From Molossus alvarezi (taxonomy: Eukaryota > Chordata > Mammalia > Chiroptera > Molossidae), in the NCBI GenBank assembly GCA_037176705.1, contig CM073885.1, positions 162,430,290 to 162,494,289 of the forward strand: DNA of 64,000 nucleotides, written 5' to 3'. Positions within the stretch are counted from its first letter, which is position 1. Every line of letters starts with the position of its first letter. This document shows positions 11,303 to 24,000 of the stretch, one piece after another. Below the pieces are notes generated by a model. The model was not told the origin of the DNA. It did no database searches and was given only the letters and a program-made list of their open reading frames with translations. A program made the translations under genes and the position numbers.

Positions 11303-13603
11303 ACCACATATGATCATATCAGTAGATGCTGAAAAAGCATTTGACAAAATCCAGCACTTGTTTCTGATAAAAATGCTCTGCAATGTGGGAATAGATGGAT
11401 CATATCTTATCATAATAAAGGCCATATATGAAAACTCTACACTAATATTCTACTCAATGGACAGAAACTAAAAACATTTTCCTTAAGAACAGGAACAAGA
11501 TAGGGATGCCCACTTTTATCACTCTTATTTAACATAGACTGGAAGTCTTAGCCACAGAAATTAGACAAGAAAAATAAATAAATAAATAAAAGGGATCCAA
11601 ATCGGAAAGGAGGAAGTGAAACTATCACTGTTCCCTGATGACATAATATTGTACATAGAAAACTCTAAAGACTTCATCAAAAATCTACTAGACTTAATAA
11701 ATGAATTTGGAAAATTAACAGAATACAAAATTAACATCCAGAAATCCATGGCATTTTTATACACCAATAATGAACACTTAGAAAGAAAAACAAACAAACA
11801 AGAAAACAATTCTTTGTACCATTGCAACAAAAAACATAAATAAAATACCTAGGAATAAACTTAACCAAGGAAGTAAAAGACATGTTCTCAGAAAAATATA
11901 GGACATTGAAAAAAGAAATACATGAAGATATAAAAAAGTCAAAACATACACCATGTTCATGGATCAGAAAAATTGACATCATTATAATGTTCATACTACC
12001 CAAAGCAATGTACAGATTCAATGCAATCCCTATTAAGGTACCAATGGTATATTTCACAGATCTAAAACAAACACTCCACAAGTTTATGGGATCATAACAG
12101 ACCCTGAATGGCCACAGCAATTTTTAAAAAGAACAAAGTGGGAAGGATCACAATAACATATATCAAGTTATACTGCAAGCCATTGTAATCAAAACAGCCT
12201 GGTACTGACACAAGAACAGACATATAGATCAATGAAACAGAGCAGAGAACCCAGATATTGATCCAAGACAGTATGCACAATTACAATTTAACAAAGGAGG
12301 CAATAGCATACAATAGAGAAAAGACAGTCTCTTCAATAAATGCTGCTAGGGCAATTGGATAGCTATATGCAAAAAATGAAACTAGACCACCAACTTACAC
12401 CATACACAAGAATAAACTCAAAATGGATAAAATACTTACAGGTAACCCATGAAACCATAAAAATCCTAGAAGAAAATGTAGGCAAAAAATTCTCAGAAAT
12501 CATATGTAGTGGAATTTTCATTGATGCATCACCTAGGGCAAAAGAAACAAAGAAAAAAATTAATAAGTGGGACTACATCAAACTTAAAATCTTCTACACA
12601 GCACAAGAAACCAGCATCAAAATGAAAACAGAAACCTACTCTCTGGGAAAACATATTTGCCAAAGATACATCGGATAAGGGGTTACTACCCAAAATGTAT
12701 AGAATACTCATACACCTCAACAAAAGGGAGACAAACAATTCAATTAAAAAATGGGTGGAAGATATGAATAGACACTTCTCCAAACAGGACACAAAAAAGG
12801 CCAGGAGACATATGAAAAAATGCTCATCATCTCTAATCATTAGAAAGATGCAAAGTAAAATGACTATGTGATATCACCTCATACCTGACAGAATGGCTGC
12901 CATCAACAAATTCTCAAACAACAAATGCTGGTGAGGATGTAGAGAAAAGGGTACCCTAACACACTGCTGGTGGGAATGCAGACTCGTGCAGCCACTATGA
13001 AAAACAATATGGTGTTTCCTCAGAAAATTAAAAATGAAACTGCCATTTGACCCAGTGGTCCCACTTCTTAGAATATATCCTTAGAAGCTTTAAACACCAA
13101 TCAGGAAGAATATGTACCCCTATGTTCATAGCATTGCTATTTACAATAGCTAAGATCTGGAAACAGCCCAAGTGCCCATCAGTAGATGAGTGGATAAAAA
13201 AGCTGTGGTACATATACACAGTGGAATACTATGCAGCTGTAAGTAAGAGCCATCTCTTACCCTTTGGAGGGACCTGGAGAGTATCATGCTAAGCAAAATA
13301 AGCCAGTCAGAGAAAGACAAGAACACATGATCTCACTTATTGGTGGAACATAATGAGCAAAATAAGTTGTTGACCAACTGAGATACAGAATCATGGAAGT
13401 AGGCAACAGACTAACAAACCTCAGAGAGAAGGGGTTGGAAGGGGTTGAGAGGGGTGGGACGAGACAAACCATAGAATGTATATGCATATATGCACAACCA
13501 TTAGACATGGACACTAGGCTGGAGAAGGCCAGAGGTGGGGTGGGAGCAGGAATGAGGGGGTCAATGGGGAAAAAAGGGTTACATATATAATACTATTAAT
13601 AAA
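11303..13603 (+). mobile_element. L1-E: 5'-truncated LINE-1
   Basis: Plus-strand L1 starting within the RT domain ([20 protein letters not shown] at 11313 onward). It runs through the YADD-box region, the C-terminal domain and a 3' UTR with G-rich stretches (13434-13575). The RT box reads [12 protein letters not shown] at 11625-11660, so the usual FADD is FPDD. Numerous stops and frameshifts. The 5' edge is where alignment to L1-A stops. The poly(A) tail passes directly into a GATA microsatellite. I did not find a convincing TSD. Confidence 0.92.
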
Positions 13604-13640
13604 TAAAGATAGATGATAGATAGATGATAGATAGATAGAT

Positions 13641-13687
<47 letters not shown>
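13604..13687. repeat. (GATA)n microsatellite at L1-E tail
   Basis: GATA/GATAGAT units follow immediately after the AATAAATAAA tail of L1-E. The distal part is pure. It is probably seeded by the retrotransposon tail. Confidence 0.95.
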
Positions 13688-13853
13688 TTGGAATACCTTC
13701 CCAGGCAAGGAAACTTGACCACCTTGCTGATACCTAAAAGCAAGGGGAATATAAATGGGCAGTAAAAGATGAGAGTTCTAAATACCAGCTATGACCTTGT
13801 GGGGATTATAATAAGTTACAATTATTGCCTTCTTATTTTAGTACAGAATATTT

Positions 13854-13856
<3 letters not shown>

Positions 13857-13885
<29 letters not shown>
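13857..13885. repeat. (TG)n microsatellite
   Basis: About 14 TG units directly abutting the tail side of the VES SINE at 13886. Confidence 0.95.
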
Positions 13886-13887
<2 letters not shown>

Positions 13888-14115
13888 CTGAGGACATTGT
13901 TACATTTTTCTTCAGATAGAGTGGGAGGGAGAGAGGGAGGAAGAGAGAGAGAAACATTGATGTGAGAAAGACACATCAAGTAGTTGCCAACCAATGACCC
14001 CAACCAGGGCCGGGAACAAACTGCAACCGAAGTGCTTGCCATTAGTGGGAACTGAACCTAGGACTCTCTGGTCTGCAAGCCAATGTTCTAACTGCTGAGC
14101 CAGAGTGGCCAGGGC
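13886..14115 (-). mobile_element. VES SINE (subfamily 1)
   Basis: Minus-strand copy with tail and body (CTGAGGACATTGTTACA, AGAGTGGGAGGGAGAGAGG), the CAACCAGGG segment, the B-box region and a head ending GGCCAGGGC at 14115. Possible TSD TATTT...TGTGT at both sides, confused by the TG repeat. Confidence 0.85.
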
Positions 14116-14404
14116 TATTTGTGTATATACTATCTAGTTTTGTTTTTTTTTTTTTCAAGATTCCACTGCCCTCTCTCCTTACATAAGTGTGTTGGTATTA
14201 TTTAACTTTACATCTCAGGATTGATGTTGCAGGGTATTCTAAGGAGAATATAATTCAGATACAAAAAGAAAATCACTCAAAGATGGATAACTGAGACATG
14301 GTAGCTTATAAATCATTGTGCAGAGGAATTTGGCAGGTTTCATGTGTGTGAAGAGTAACTGAATCATGTTAGGTGCCTTTATTAGGAAATTAAATACTGT
14401 TACT

Positions 14405-14580
14405 GTGTTTATTTCTTTTGAATACATACCCAGAAGTGAGATGGCTGGATCCTATTGTAGTTCTATTTTTAACTTTTCAAGGACCCCTCACCATATTGTT
14501 TTCCATAGTGGTTGCATCAATTTACATGCCCACCAACAGTGCACAAGTGTTCCTTTTCTCCACATCCCCGCCAACATCTA
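14405..14580 (-). mobile_element. Ancient L1 fragment, ORF2 C-terminal part
   Basis: Minus-strand remnant. The sequence around GAATACATACCCAGAAGTGAG and ACAGTGCACAAGTGTTCC is the widely conserved segment near the end of L1 ORF2. It is too short and divergent to assign a subfamily. Confidence 0.8.
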
Positions 14581-16734
14581 TCTGTGAGTGCTTTTCCCCA
14601 AGTTATATACAATGTTATCATGTGTCATGTTCTTCCCGAGAGAAGAAAAGTTGAAACATTTCTCTGTATCTTTCACAGCTTTAAGTATACTGACGGATGT
14701 TTAAACTTGTTTTTTGTTTATTGATCAAAGGAAAATATTTTAATAAATATTTAATCTATGAATATACTTATACTCCAATCCTAACAAATTTGACAATAGT
14801 AACCATCAGTCTTACTGAGTCAAATATCATTCTAGGAGCAATCTAAAGCTGAAGAAAAATAATACTTGGTCTTTATAACCTGAATCTCCCTCTGTTTTAT
14901 GGCCTTTTTCTGAAGGTCCATAGCTCCCTCTTTTGTAGGTCACTGTGAGGCTAACTGCAAAAATGTGCTTTAGAATTCCATGAACACCTTGGGGGAGGAC
15001 AGAGGAGATGGTGATTTCTTAACTTCAAAGTATTGCTGATATTAAAACTCATATTTCTTGTGCCATGCTAGAGGAGAGCACCTAAAAATACAAGCGATCG
15101 CATCGTTTTAGCGGTAATTAAAGCCTAAAAAGCACAGTGTGAGCATTTTCATTTTGAATCTAATTGTATTTGCAATTCCACACATGAATGACCTGCTCTC
15201 AGTTATTATACACCATAGGGATGTTCTGGTCCCAGACTACAGAGTTTATTGAAGTACTGTAGAGAATAGATCAAGCATAAATGTGTGACTATGGTTCAGT
15301 TTTGCAGCAATATTGAATTCCACAAATGAAAGAACATTTTGAAAAAGCAGTGCAAGAAATTATCAATGGCTCAAGGCAACTGCCAATTATAAAGAAGCCA
15401 GTAGTTTTCTCATACCACAGGTGTTTTCCCTTCTGTATTTTATGTACTATAAGATGTTATATGACATATAATAATGTACATTGCAGGCATTTTTAATTTG
15501 GAGAGAAACATATGAGCAGCTCGAATAAAGGAAGACTTTCACATCCCCCCACCCACCCACCCCTCCGCCCAGTTTCCTGGGCTGCAGCCATATACTATGT
15601 AAAAGAGTCTTCTGGCTCCTCTCAAATACAGGCTTATCTTAGGCACTCCCAGCATTGGTTTTTCTATGTGCATGTTTTCCTTATGTTTCAGACAGTCATA
15701 AATACTTAAATAATTTGTCTTCTATCATATGCTTCCATTTCAAAAAACTTATCTAGGGCTCATCAAAAATAAAACTTTTGCTAAATTTGCTCAGTTCTTG
15801 TCCTCCCAAATTCCTTTTGCAAAATATTTTATTTTGTTTGCCAATAAAGGGGAGTATAGAATAAGAGTTTTTAGATAGGATTCTAGAGTAAAGTTTAGAT
15901 TACTGTCCTTTTTTATTGTTTTCTTCCAAATCAATTATAAATAGAGACATAAGTAAAAGCAACATAAATCATAAGTGATGATGTATTTCTTTTTCTGCCA
16001 TCTCAATAAAAATTCATTAACATTATTTACTATTTAGAGTGTTAGTTTTACTTTTTGATAGATTGTATCACAAAATTTCTTTAAATAGCAGATGTTGATA
16101 ATGCAGACTTTTAAAAGATGATTTAATTACTAGAAACTTTTATTAAAAAAAGTTGGAATAAGCAGTGTTATGTCTTTTAGAAGCAATTACCATCCATCCT
16201 GACCATATTAAACTTATCTTTTTGGATGTATGTCAATCATCTGTGCAGCAGCCAAGGAAAATAGGAGATACATTCATGCTAATACAGCAAAAAAATATAA
16301 AGGTATAAAAATTCTCTTTATGCTGACACATACAAATGGCCCCAATCTTAGTTTATTAGACTATATCTATAAACACTGATCACAGGATATTTATTCCCAA
16401 TCTCCCTAAGGTCTTTATTTTGTTCTGTATCTGTTAGACTTTCTACTCATTTGAATACACACTTGTCTACTTCCTTCTAATAATTTTTAACAATAAATTT
16501 ATTTTCTCCTTGATACTTATGTATTGTTATACTTCTTAAAAATGTATGTTTCTTCAGTGTTTTTTTTTCCAAAAAGATTATAAGCTCCTTTATGATACAG
16601 ACTATTTTGAGTTCTGTATTTTGTACAGTTTTTATGTACAGAAGTTTTGAGAGAAAACAATTGATATCTTAATATTTAGTTATATCAAGTATATGTAAAG
16701 CAAAACCTGTGTTGATTTGTATATATTGCTTTTT
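14581..16734. other. Unassigned sequence with possible conserved noncoding element
   Basis: No gene or clear repeat. A C-rich run lies at 15543-15570. A patch at 15091-15120 keeps four CpG pairs within 18 bp (15095, 15099, 15104, 15112) and is followed by TAATTA, unusual in such A+T-rich intergenic DNA. The rest is featureless to me. Confidence 0.5.
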
Positions 16735-16985
16735 TATTTTTTAAATATATATATATTTATTGTTGACAGTATTACAGAAGTCCCTTATTTTTCCCTCCTT
16801 TCCCCACTTTATCACTCTCCACCCATCCCCTACCCCCATGAGGCCTTCACCACACTATTGTCTATGTCCATGGGCTATGCATGTAAGTATATAAATTCTT
16901 TGGTTTACCTCTTCTCATCCCACTCCCTTGTGTGTATTACTCTTAATGAGATAGGTTTACTTTTGAAAATATATCTTATATTTAT
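16735..16985 (-). mobile_element. Short L1 3' UTR fragment
   Basis: Minus-strand, strongly 5'-truncated L1 end. The segment TGTCTATGTCCATGGGCTAT followed by GCATGTAAGTATATAAATTC corresponds to the 3' UTR of the younger L1s here (compare 62440-62490 and the reverse complement of 24990-25025). An AT-rich stretch at 16741-16757 marks the tail side. Confidence 0.8.
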
Positions 16986-17579
16986 AAAGTAAAACTGATT
17001 ATGTAAAAATCTGTACAGATAAAAGACTAGAAATACTATTAGCCCATATTTCTGGCCATCAGTCTTATGACTGTGAGCTTCTCAAAATTATTTTCACTGG
17101 TTTTGTATATTTTCTTAACATCTTTGAAAAAACCACATTTCTTTTTTTCTATAAGCTTTCTGTTTTAGTTACCTACTTTGGATTTTTATTAATCACAAAA
17201 TTTTAGCCTTTGCAGACTATATTTATTGCATTTTATTTCATAATATGCAATATACATGCCATTATTCTTCTTGGGTTTTGGACAAAATCAGCACAGTAGC
17301 ATTTGCTTGTATTTTATTCCCATTTAGAAGTCATTGAGTGTTTTCTCTTTCTACACATTGCTATTGTATAAGGTTTGGGAAATGAGGTTTTGTCTACCAG
17401 TTGCAAATGTTACATTTTGATTTAATTATTTTTGCATTCTCAATTCTTCTCTTAAATGAAAAAAACCTCACCAAGTGTCTCATTCCATAATCAAGTCACT
17501 AGTCAGTGCTTTCTGCTCAAAGCAAGTCTCTCTTAAACCCATTTCTTGTTGTTCATAATTCACAAAATGAAAGCTTTTT
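16986..17579. other. No recognisable feature
   Basis: A+T-rich sequence; I see no gene, RNA or named repeat. The TSD of the following SINE lies at its right edge. Confidence 0.5.
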
Positions 17580-17815
17580 AAAAAATTTCTCACCCAAGAA
17601 TATTTTTCCATTTATCTTCAGATAGAGTGGGAGGGAGAGAGAGAGAGAGAAAGAGAGAAAGAAATATCAACGTGAGAGGGACACATTGACTGGTTCTCTC
17701 CCACACGGGCCGGGGATGAACCGCAACCTATATACATGCCCTTGGCCAAAATCGAACCCGATACTCATTAGTCCAAAGGCCAACACTCTACCACTGAGCC
17801 AAACCAGCCAGGGCC
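17580..17815 (-). mobile_element. VES SINE (subfamily 1)
   Basis: Minus-strand copy. The tail side contains TTATCTTCAGATAGAGTGGG and a GA-rich body; the head ends at 17815 in CCAGCCAGGGCC. TSD AAAATGAAAGCTTTT at 17564-17578 matches AAAATGAACAGCTTTT at 17816-17831 with small differences. Confidence 0.9.
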
Positions 17816-18430
17816 AAAATGAACAGCTTTTAATCTGTGCATTTCAGTTAGCCAACATTCCTCAGTCTTGTTCACCTGAAAGTGCCAATCTATATATTAC
17901 TTTGAGCTTGGGAAGTTTCCCTAAAAAATCAATTTTTTAACCATATAGGCTAAAATTTTATGTCTTTTTCTTCCATGATATAGCATAATTGCCAAGCCCT
18001 TCCCGATCTCATCAACAAATATAATGTTACTTAGATTGTATGCTGACATTACCTAGCTGATAAAATACCATGTTGTGATGTTGTGGATAATCCAGTATTT
18101 TCATCAAGATGTTTGTTCTCTAAATCTATAGCACCTTTCAGCCTCTTCATCAGACTCTTTTTCACTTATTGTTTATAACATAAATTGCATAAAACCTTAC
18201 CTGTCTGGTCCTGTAATACCATTTCTTTACTTTCTCAGAGGATTTTGGGGGAACACAAACATTCACTTCATGACACAAGTGATTAAGAGAAAAATTCAAA
18301 GGCAGAAAGAAAAGAAACAACATACAGAGGTACAAACATAAAAATCAACAGACATCTCATTAAAAACAATTTAAACCAGAATACAGTGAAGCCACTACTT
18401 TAAGGAACTAAATGAAGAAAAGAAAACCCT

Positions 18431-20109
18431 GTCGAGAGAAGAAAATGGCGGCGAAGTGAAAGGAGCAACACAGACCATCTCCCAAGACCAAACTGGATTT
18501 ACAACGAAAATAAAGGCAAATCGTCAGGAAAGGGCAGCCAAAAGGCATCTTGGAGGAACTTAACCAGAAACACCCACTCAATCCTGGTAGGTTTGCAAGG
18601 ACGCAGGAGGGGACCGAGAGCCCAGGGTCCGCAGCGGCCTGGGCAGGGGCCAGGGAACTTGGCTGGAAGTTACTGCTACCGCCTCCCTTCCCACCCTGCA
18701 TGGGCCCTGGGAACTCTGTAGCCCGCTAACCTCCCCGCTGGAGCCGCACAGACTCGCGGGCCCCAGGGAACTCTGCGGGACCAGGGAACTCAGCAGGGCC
18801 AGGGAACTCGGTGGGAAGTTAATCCTACCGTCTCCCTTGTCACCCTGCATGGGCCCTGGGAACTCTGTAGCCAGCTAAACTCTAGGCTGGAGCCACACAG
18901 ACTTGCAGAGACCAGGGGACCCTGTGGGACCAGGGAACTCGGCGGGAAGATACTCCTACCATCTCCCTTGCGACCCTGCATGGGCTGTGGGAACTCTGTA
19001 GCATGCTAAACTCTCTGCTGGAGCCGCACAGACTCGCGGGCACCAGGGGACTCGGCGGGAAGTTACTCCTACCGTCTCCCTTGCAACCCTGCATGGGCCC
19101 TGAGAACTCTGAAGCCTGCTAAACTCTCCGCTGGAGCCGCACAGACTCACAGAGACCAGGGAACTCCGTGGGACCAGGGAACTTGGCGGGAAGTTAATCG
19201 TACCTTCTCCCTTGCCACCCTGCATGAGCCCTGAGAACTCTGTAGCCTGCTAAGCTCTCGGCTGGAGCCACACAGACTCCCAGAGAACAGGGGACTTGGC
19301 GGGATTCCGCTACCAAGGCTGAGTCCTGCGAACTCTGCATGCTAAGACCTCGGCGGGCACCGCGCGGACTCGCGTGGACCAGGGGACTGTGCTAGACGCT
19401 ACTGCCACCTCTGCAGTGTCCCGCTACCGCGGCTCAATCCTGGGGCTTCTGCTCAGTGCAACCCCCTCAGCTGGTGCCACAGCCGCAGTCGCCCTTGGCT
19501 GGAAGCAGCACCCTCGGGTTAAAAGTCCCAGGTGGCTCCAGGACGCAGAGTCTGGACAGAGGCTAAATTGGCAGCAGCCACTCACCTTGGGTTCCGGCGG
19601 AGGGAAGGCAGACTGCACTGGAACTGTGTGGGGACCCTCGGGTTTTGGAGGGTGCTAAGAGCTTTCGCTGAGTGCAGCCACAAAGGACTGTGGTCATTTT
19701 ACTTTTTCTCAGGGCCCTCAGGAAAGGCAGTGGCCCCTCCCTCAGAGATTCAACCCCACCTGGTGGCCATTGAAATGCTAATTGAGGCCCATTAACAACG
19801 AACACCTGCCTCACTCTCAGGAAATCCTCATACACTGAGCACCTGAGGGAGTTTTCCAGGCAACTCAGAAACCAAGGGTCTGCAGGTGACCTCTACTAAC
19901 AGCCTCCAGGCAAAAATTTAAAAAAACCTAGAGATAACTACCATTCCCGGGGCGTGCAACACTAACCAGAAAGGCTAAGACTTGACGGTAGTGTTTAAAG
20001 TGGATCCTCCCTGGTGCCTCCAAACCCAGGAGAGGGAGACACAAACAGCAGAACACCAACACCCACTGGGAAAACTTGGCAGACTCCAAAGCCCACTGTG
20101 ATAACCAAA
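18431..20109 (+). promoter_or_regulatory. L1-A 5' UTR, presumed internal promoter
   Basis: About 1.68 kb, markedly G+C- and CpG-rich against its surroundings. It begins with a YY1-like motif, then a unique lead (18460-18590), a tandem array (about 18590-19400) and a segment shared with L1-B (about 19570-20109). By analogy with other mammalian L1s it should drive RNA polymerase II transcription of the element; this is inferred, not shown. Confidence 0.8.
18590..19400 (+). repeat. Tandem 5' UTR monomers of L1-A
   Basis: The marker GAACTCTG recurs at 18711, 18860, 18991, 19104, 19235 and 19330, giving spacings of 149, 131, 113, 131 and 95 bp. Each unit includes CTGGAGCC-CACAGACTC, ACCAGGG-ACTC-GCGGGA, CTCCCTTGC and CCCTGCATG. 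Length differences come mainly from a smaller internal unit of about 19 bp around ACCAGGGAACTCGGCGGGA that is present one to three times. L1-B has no such array. Confidence 0.93.
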
Positions 20110-21016
20110 ATGGTGAGAAACAGAAACAAAAGCCAAATGAAAGAACAAGAGACCTCTACGGAAGACGAAATAAATGAGGTGCAGTTCAGCAAGTTAACAG
20201 AACTAGAATTTAGAGCCCTGATGTTGCGGAAGCTCAACAGCATGTGTAAGGACATGAACAACATGAGTAAAGACATAGAAATGTTGAAAATAAACCAGCT
20301 GGAAATGAAAAGATAATAGGAAGAAATGAAGAATGACATATCAGAAATGAAAAACACACTGGAAGGTCTAAAAAGCAGAGTAGGGGAAGCTGAGGACCGG
20401 ATCAGTGAATTAGAAGACAGGCTAGAAGAAATCAACCAATCAGAAAACCAAAAAAAAAAAAAAAATGATTAAAAAACAGGAAGACAGCTTAAGAGAACTG
20501 TGGGACAACTGGAAACGGAATAATATTCGCATCATAGGTGTCCCTGAAGAAGAAGAAAGTAAGTGAGGGCTCGAGAATATATTCAAAGAAATACTGACAG
20601 AAAACTTCCCTAATTTAGTGAAGGAAGAAGGCATTCAAGTTCAGGAAGTTCAGAGAGCCCCAAGTAAGAAGAACACAAACAGGCCCACACCAAGACACAT
20701 AGTAATCAAACTGCCAAAAATTAAAGACAAAGAGAGAATCCTAAAAGCAGCAAGATATAAGCAACAGGTTACCTACAAAGGAAACCCCATAAGGCTCTCA
20801 GCTGACTTTTCACAGAAACACTATAGGCTAGAAGGGAATGGCATGAAGTAATCAAGGTCATGAAAAACAAGGATCTGAATCCAAGACTACACTACCCAGC
20901 AAGGCTATCATTCAAAATAGAAGGTCAAATAAAGAGCTTTTCAGACAAAAAAAAGGCTAAGGGAACACATTAGCACCAAACCAGCACAGCAAGAAATGTT
21001 AAAAGGACTGCTGTAA
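20110..21016 (+). pseudogene. L1-A ORF1, broken
   Basis: ORF1 encodes the trimeric coiled-coil RNA chaperone that packages L1 RNA. The chosen start, ATG at 20110 (MVRNRNKSQMKE), matches the equivalent start in L1-B at 43569; an upstream in-frame ATG at 20014 is less likely. The frame meets TAA-TAG at 20314-20319, inside what looks like a 21-nt insertion relative to L1-B. Then a 15-A run at 20451-20465 shifts the frame, and a TGA follows near 20563 (after EEEESK). A further shift occurs near 20840. The C-terminal domain (PTPRHIVIKLPKIKDKERIL) is recognisable at 20690-20750. The last codon corresponds to TAA at 21014-21016. Confidence 0.9.
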
Positions 21017-21061
21017 TTACCAGGAAAAATGGGAAGGAAAATAGAACCACACTAAACAAAA

Positions 21062-24000
21062 ATGGCAATAAATAAGTACATATCAATAATCACCTTAAAT
21101 GTAAATGGACTGAATGCTCCCATAAAAAGACACAGAGTAGCTGATTGGATAAGAAAGCAAGACTCATCTATATGTTGTTTACAAGAGACCCACCTCCCAA
21201 CAAAAGACTCACATAGATTGAAAGTGAAGGGATGGAAAAAAATCTTTCAAGCAAATGGAAAAGAAAAAAAAGCTGGGGTAGCAATACTTATCTCTGATAA
21301 AATAGACTTCAGATTGAAGGCCATAACTAGAGACAAAGAAGGGCACTATGTAATATTGAAAGGTTCTATCCAACAGGAAGATATAACCTTGATAAATATA
21401 TATGCACCCAATATAGGAGCACCAAAATATATTAAAAAACTATTGGAGGACTTCAAAGGAGAAATCGATAGCAATACAATCATAGCAGGGGACTTCAACA
21501 CCCTGCTCACATCACTGGATAGATCCTCTAGACAAAAAATTTGCAAGGAAACAGAGACTCTAAATGAAACACTAGACCAAATGGATTTAATAGATATCTA
21601 CAGAGAACTACACGCCAAAACTACAGAATTCACATTCTTCTCAAGTGCACATGGAACATTCTCGAAGATAGACCACATGTGAGAGCACAAATTAAGTCTC
21701 TACAAGTTCAAGAAGATTGAAATTATAACAAGCATCTTCTTAGACCACAATGGTATGAAACTAGAAATCAACTGCAGGAAAAACATACAAAGACATTTTA
21801 ACACATGGAAACTAAATAGAATGTTATTAAACAATGAATGGGTCACCGAGGAGATCAAGGAAGAAATCAAAAACTTCCTGGAAACCAATGAAAATGAGGA
21901 CACAACAATACAAAATCTATGGGATGCAGCGAAAGCAGTTCTGAGAGGGAAGTTCATAGCACTACAGGCCTACCTCAAAAAAGAAGAAAAATCTCTAATA
22001 CACTACCTAACCTCACAACTTAAAGAACTAGAGAGTAAACAAAAAGAAAACCCCAGAGCAAGTAGAAGGAAGGAAATAGTAAGGATCAGAGCAGAAATAA
22101 ACGACATAGAGACCAAACAAACAATTCAGAGGATCAATAAAACAAAGAGCTGGTTTTTCGAAAAGATAAACAAGATTGATGGACCCTTAGCTAGACTCAC
22201 CAAGAAACAAAGAGAGAGAACCCAAATACACAAAATCAGAAATGAAAGAGGAGAGATAACAACTGACACCACAGAAATACAAAAGATCGTTAACAACTAC
22301 TATGAACAATTATACGGCAACAAATTCGAAAATCGAAGCGAAATGGACAAATTTCTAGAAACACATAGTCTCCCAAAACTGGATCAGGAAGAGCTTGAAA
22401 ACTTGAACAGAACAATAACAACAGAAGAAATTGAAGATGTAATCAAGAATCTTCCAGCAAACAAAAGCCCAGGCCCAGATGGCTTCAAGGTGGAGTTTTA
22501 CCAAACATTCAAAGAAGAATTAATACCCATTCTCCTCAAACTATTTCAAAAAATTCAAGAAGAAGGAAGACTTCCAAACTTGTTTTATGAAGCCAGCATA
22601 ATTCTAATTCCAAAACCAGAAAAAGACACAACAAAGAAAGAAAACTACAGGCCAATATCCCTGATGAACATAGACGCCAAAATCCTGAACAAAATACTAG
22701 CAAATCGAATCCAGCACTACACCAGAAAAATTATCCACCATGACCAAGTGGGATTCATCCCAGGGATGCAAGGCTGGTACAATATTTGCAAATCCATAAA
22801 TGTGATACACCACATAAATAAAATGAAGAATAAAAACCACATGATCATATCAATAGATGCTGAAAAAGCCTTTGACAAAATCCAGCATCCATTTCTGATA
22901 AAAACGCTCAGCAGTGTGGGGATAGAGGGATCATATCTAGACATAATAAAGGCCATATATGAAAGACTATAGCCAACATCATATTCAATGGGCAAAAACT
23001 AAAAGCATTTCCCTTAAGAACAGGAACAAGGCAAGGATGCCCACTTTCGCCACTCCTATTTAACATAGTACTTGAAGTCTTAGCCACAGCAATCAGACAG
23101 GCAGAAAAAATAAAAGGGATCCCAATTGGAAAGGAGGAAGTGAAATTGTCATTATTTGAAGATGACATGATACTGTACATAGAAAACCCCAAAGACTCCA
23201 CCAAAGGTTTACTAGACTTAATAAATGAATTTGGCAAAGTAGCAGGCTACAAAATTAATGTCAAGAAATCGATGGCATTCTTATACACCAATGATGAAAT
23301 CACAGAAAGAGAAACTAAGCAAACAATTCCATTTACCATTGCAGCAAAAAAATTAAGATACCTAGGAATAAACTTAACCAAAGAAATAAAGGACCTATTT
23401 GCAGAAAACTACAGGTCTTTGAAAAAAGAAATAGAGCAAGATATAAAAAAGTGGAAGCACATACCCTGTTCATGGATTGGGAGAATTAACATCATTAAAA
23501 TGTCCGTATTACCCAAAGCAATCTATGCATTCAACGCAATCCCCATCAAAATACCAATGGCATACTTCACAGACTTAGAACAAGTACTTCAAAAGTTCAT
23601 ATGGAACCAAAAAAGGCCTCGAATAGCCACAGCAATCTTGAAAAGGAAGAACAAAGTTGGAGGGATCACAATACCAGATTTCAGGTTATACTACAAAGCC
23701 ACTATAATCAAAACAGCCTGGTACTGGCACAAGAACAGGTATATGGACCAGTGGAACAGAAAGATAACCCAGAAATGGACCCAAGGCAATATGCTCAATT
23801 AATATTTGACAAAGGTGGCAAGAGCATTCAGTGGAGTAAGGACAGCCTCTTTAATAAATGGTGCTGGGAAAATTGGACAGCTACTTGCAGAAAAATGAAA
23901 CTAGACCATCAACTTACGCCCTACACCAAAATAAACTCAAAATGGATAAAAGACTTAAATGTAACTCATGAATCCATAAAAATCCTAGAGGAGACTGTGG

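Noticed and set aside
13604..13687. CRISPR-like regular repeat
   Set aside because: Uniform GATA units without spacers; a microsatellite in a mammalian genome.
19374..19658. 94-codon plus-strand frame before L1-A ORF1
   Set aside because: It lies in the L1-A 5' UTR, has no domain and is not preserved in L1-B; its openness follows from high G+C content.
19995..20435. 146-codon minus-strand frame
   Set aside because: Exact antisense of L1-A ORF1; serine-rich because the sense coiled coil is rich in GAA and AGA codons.
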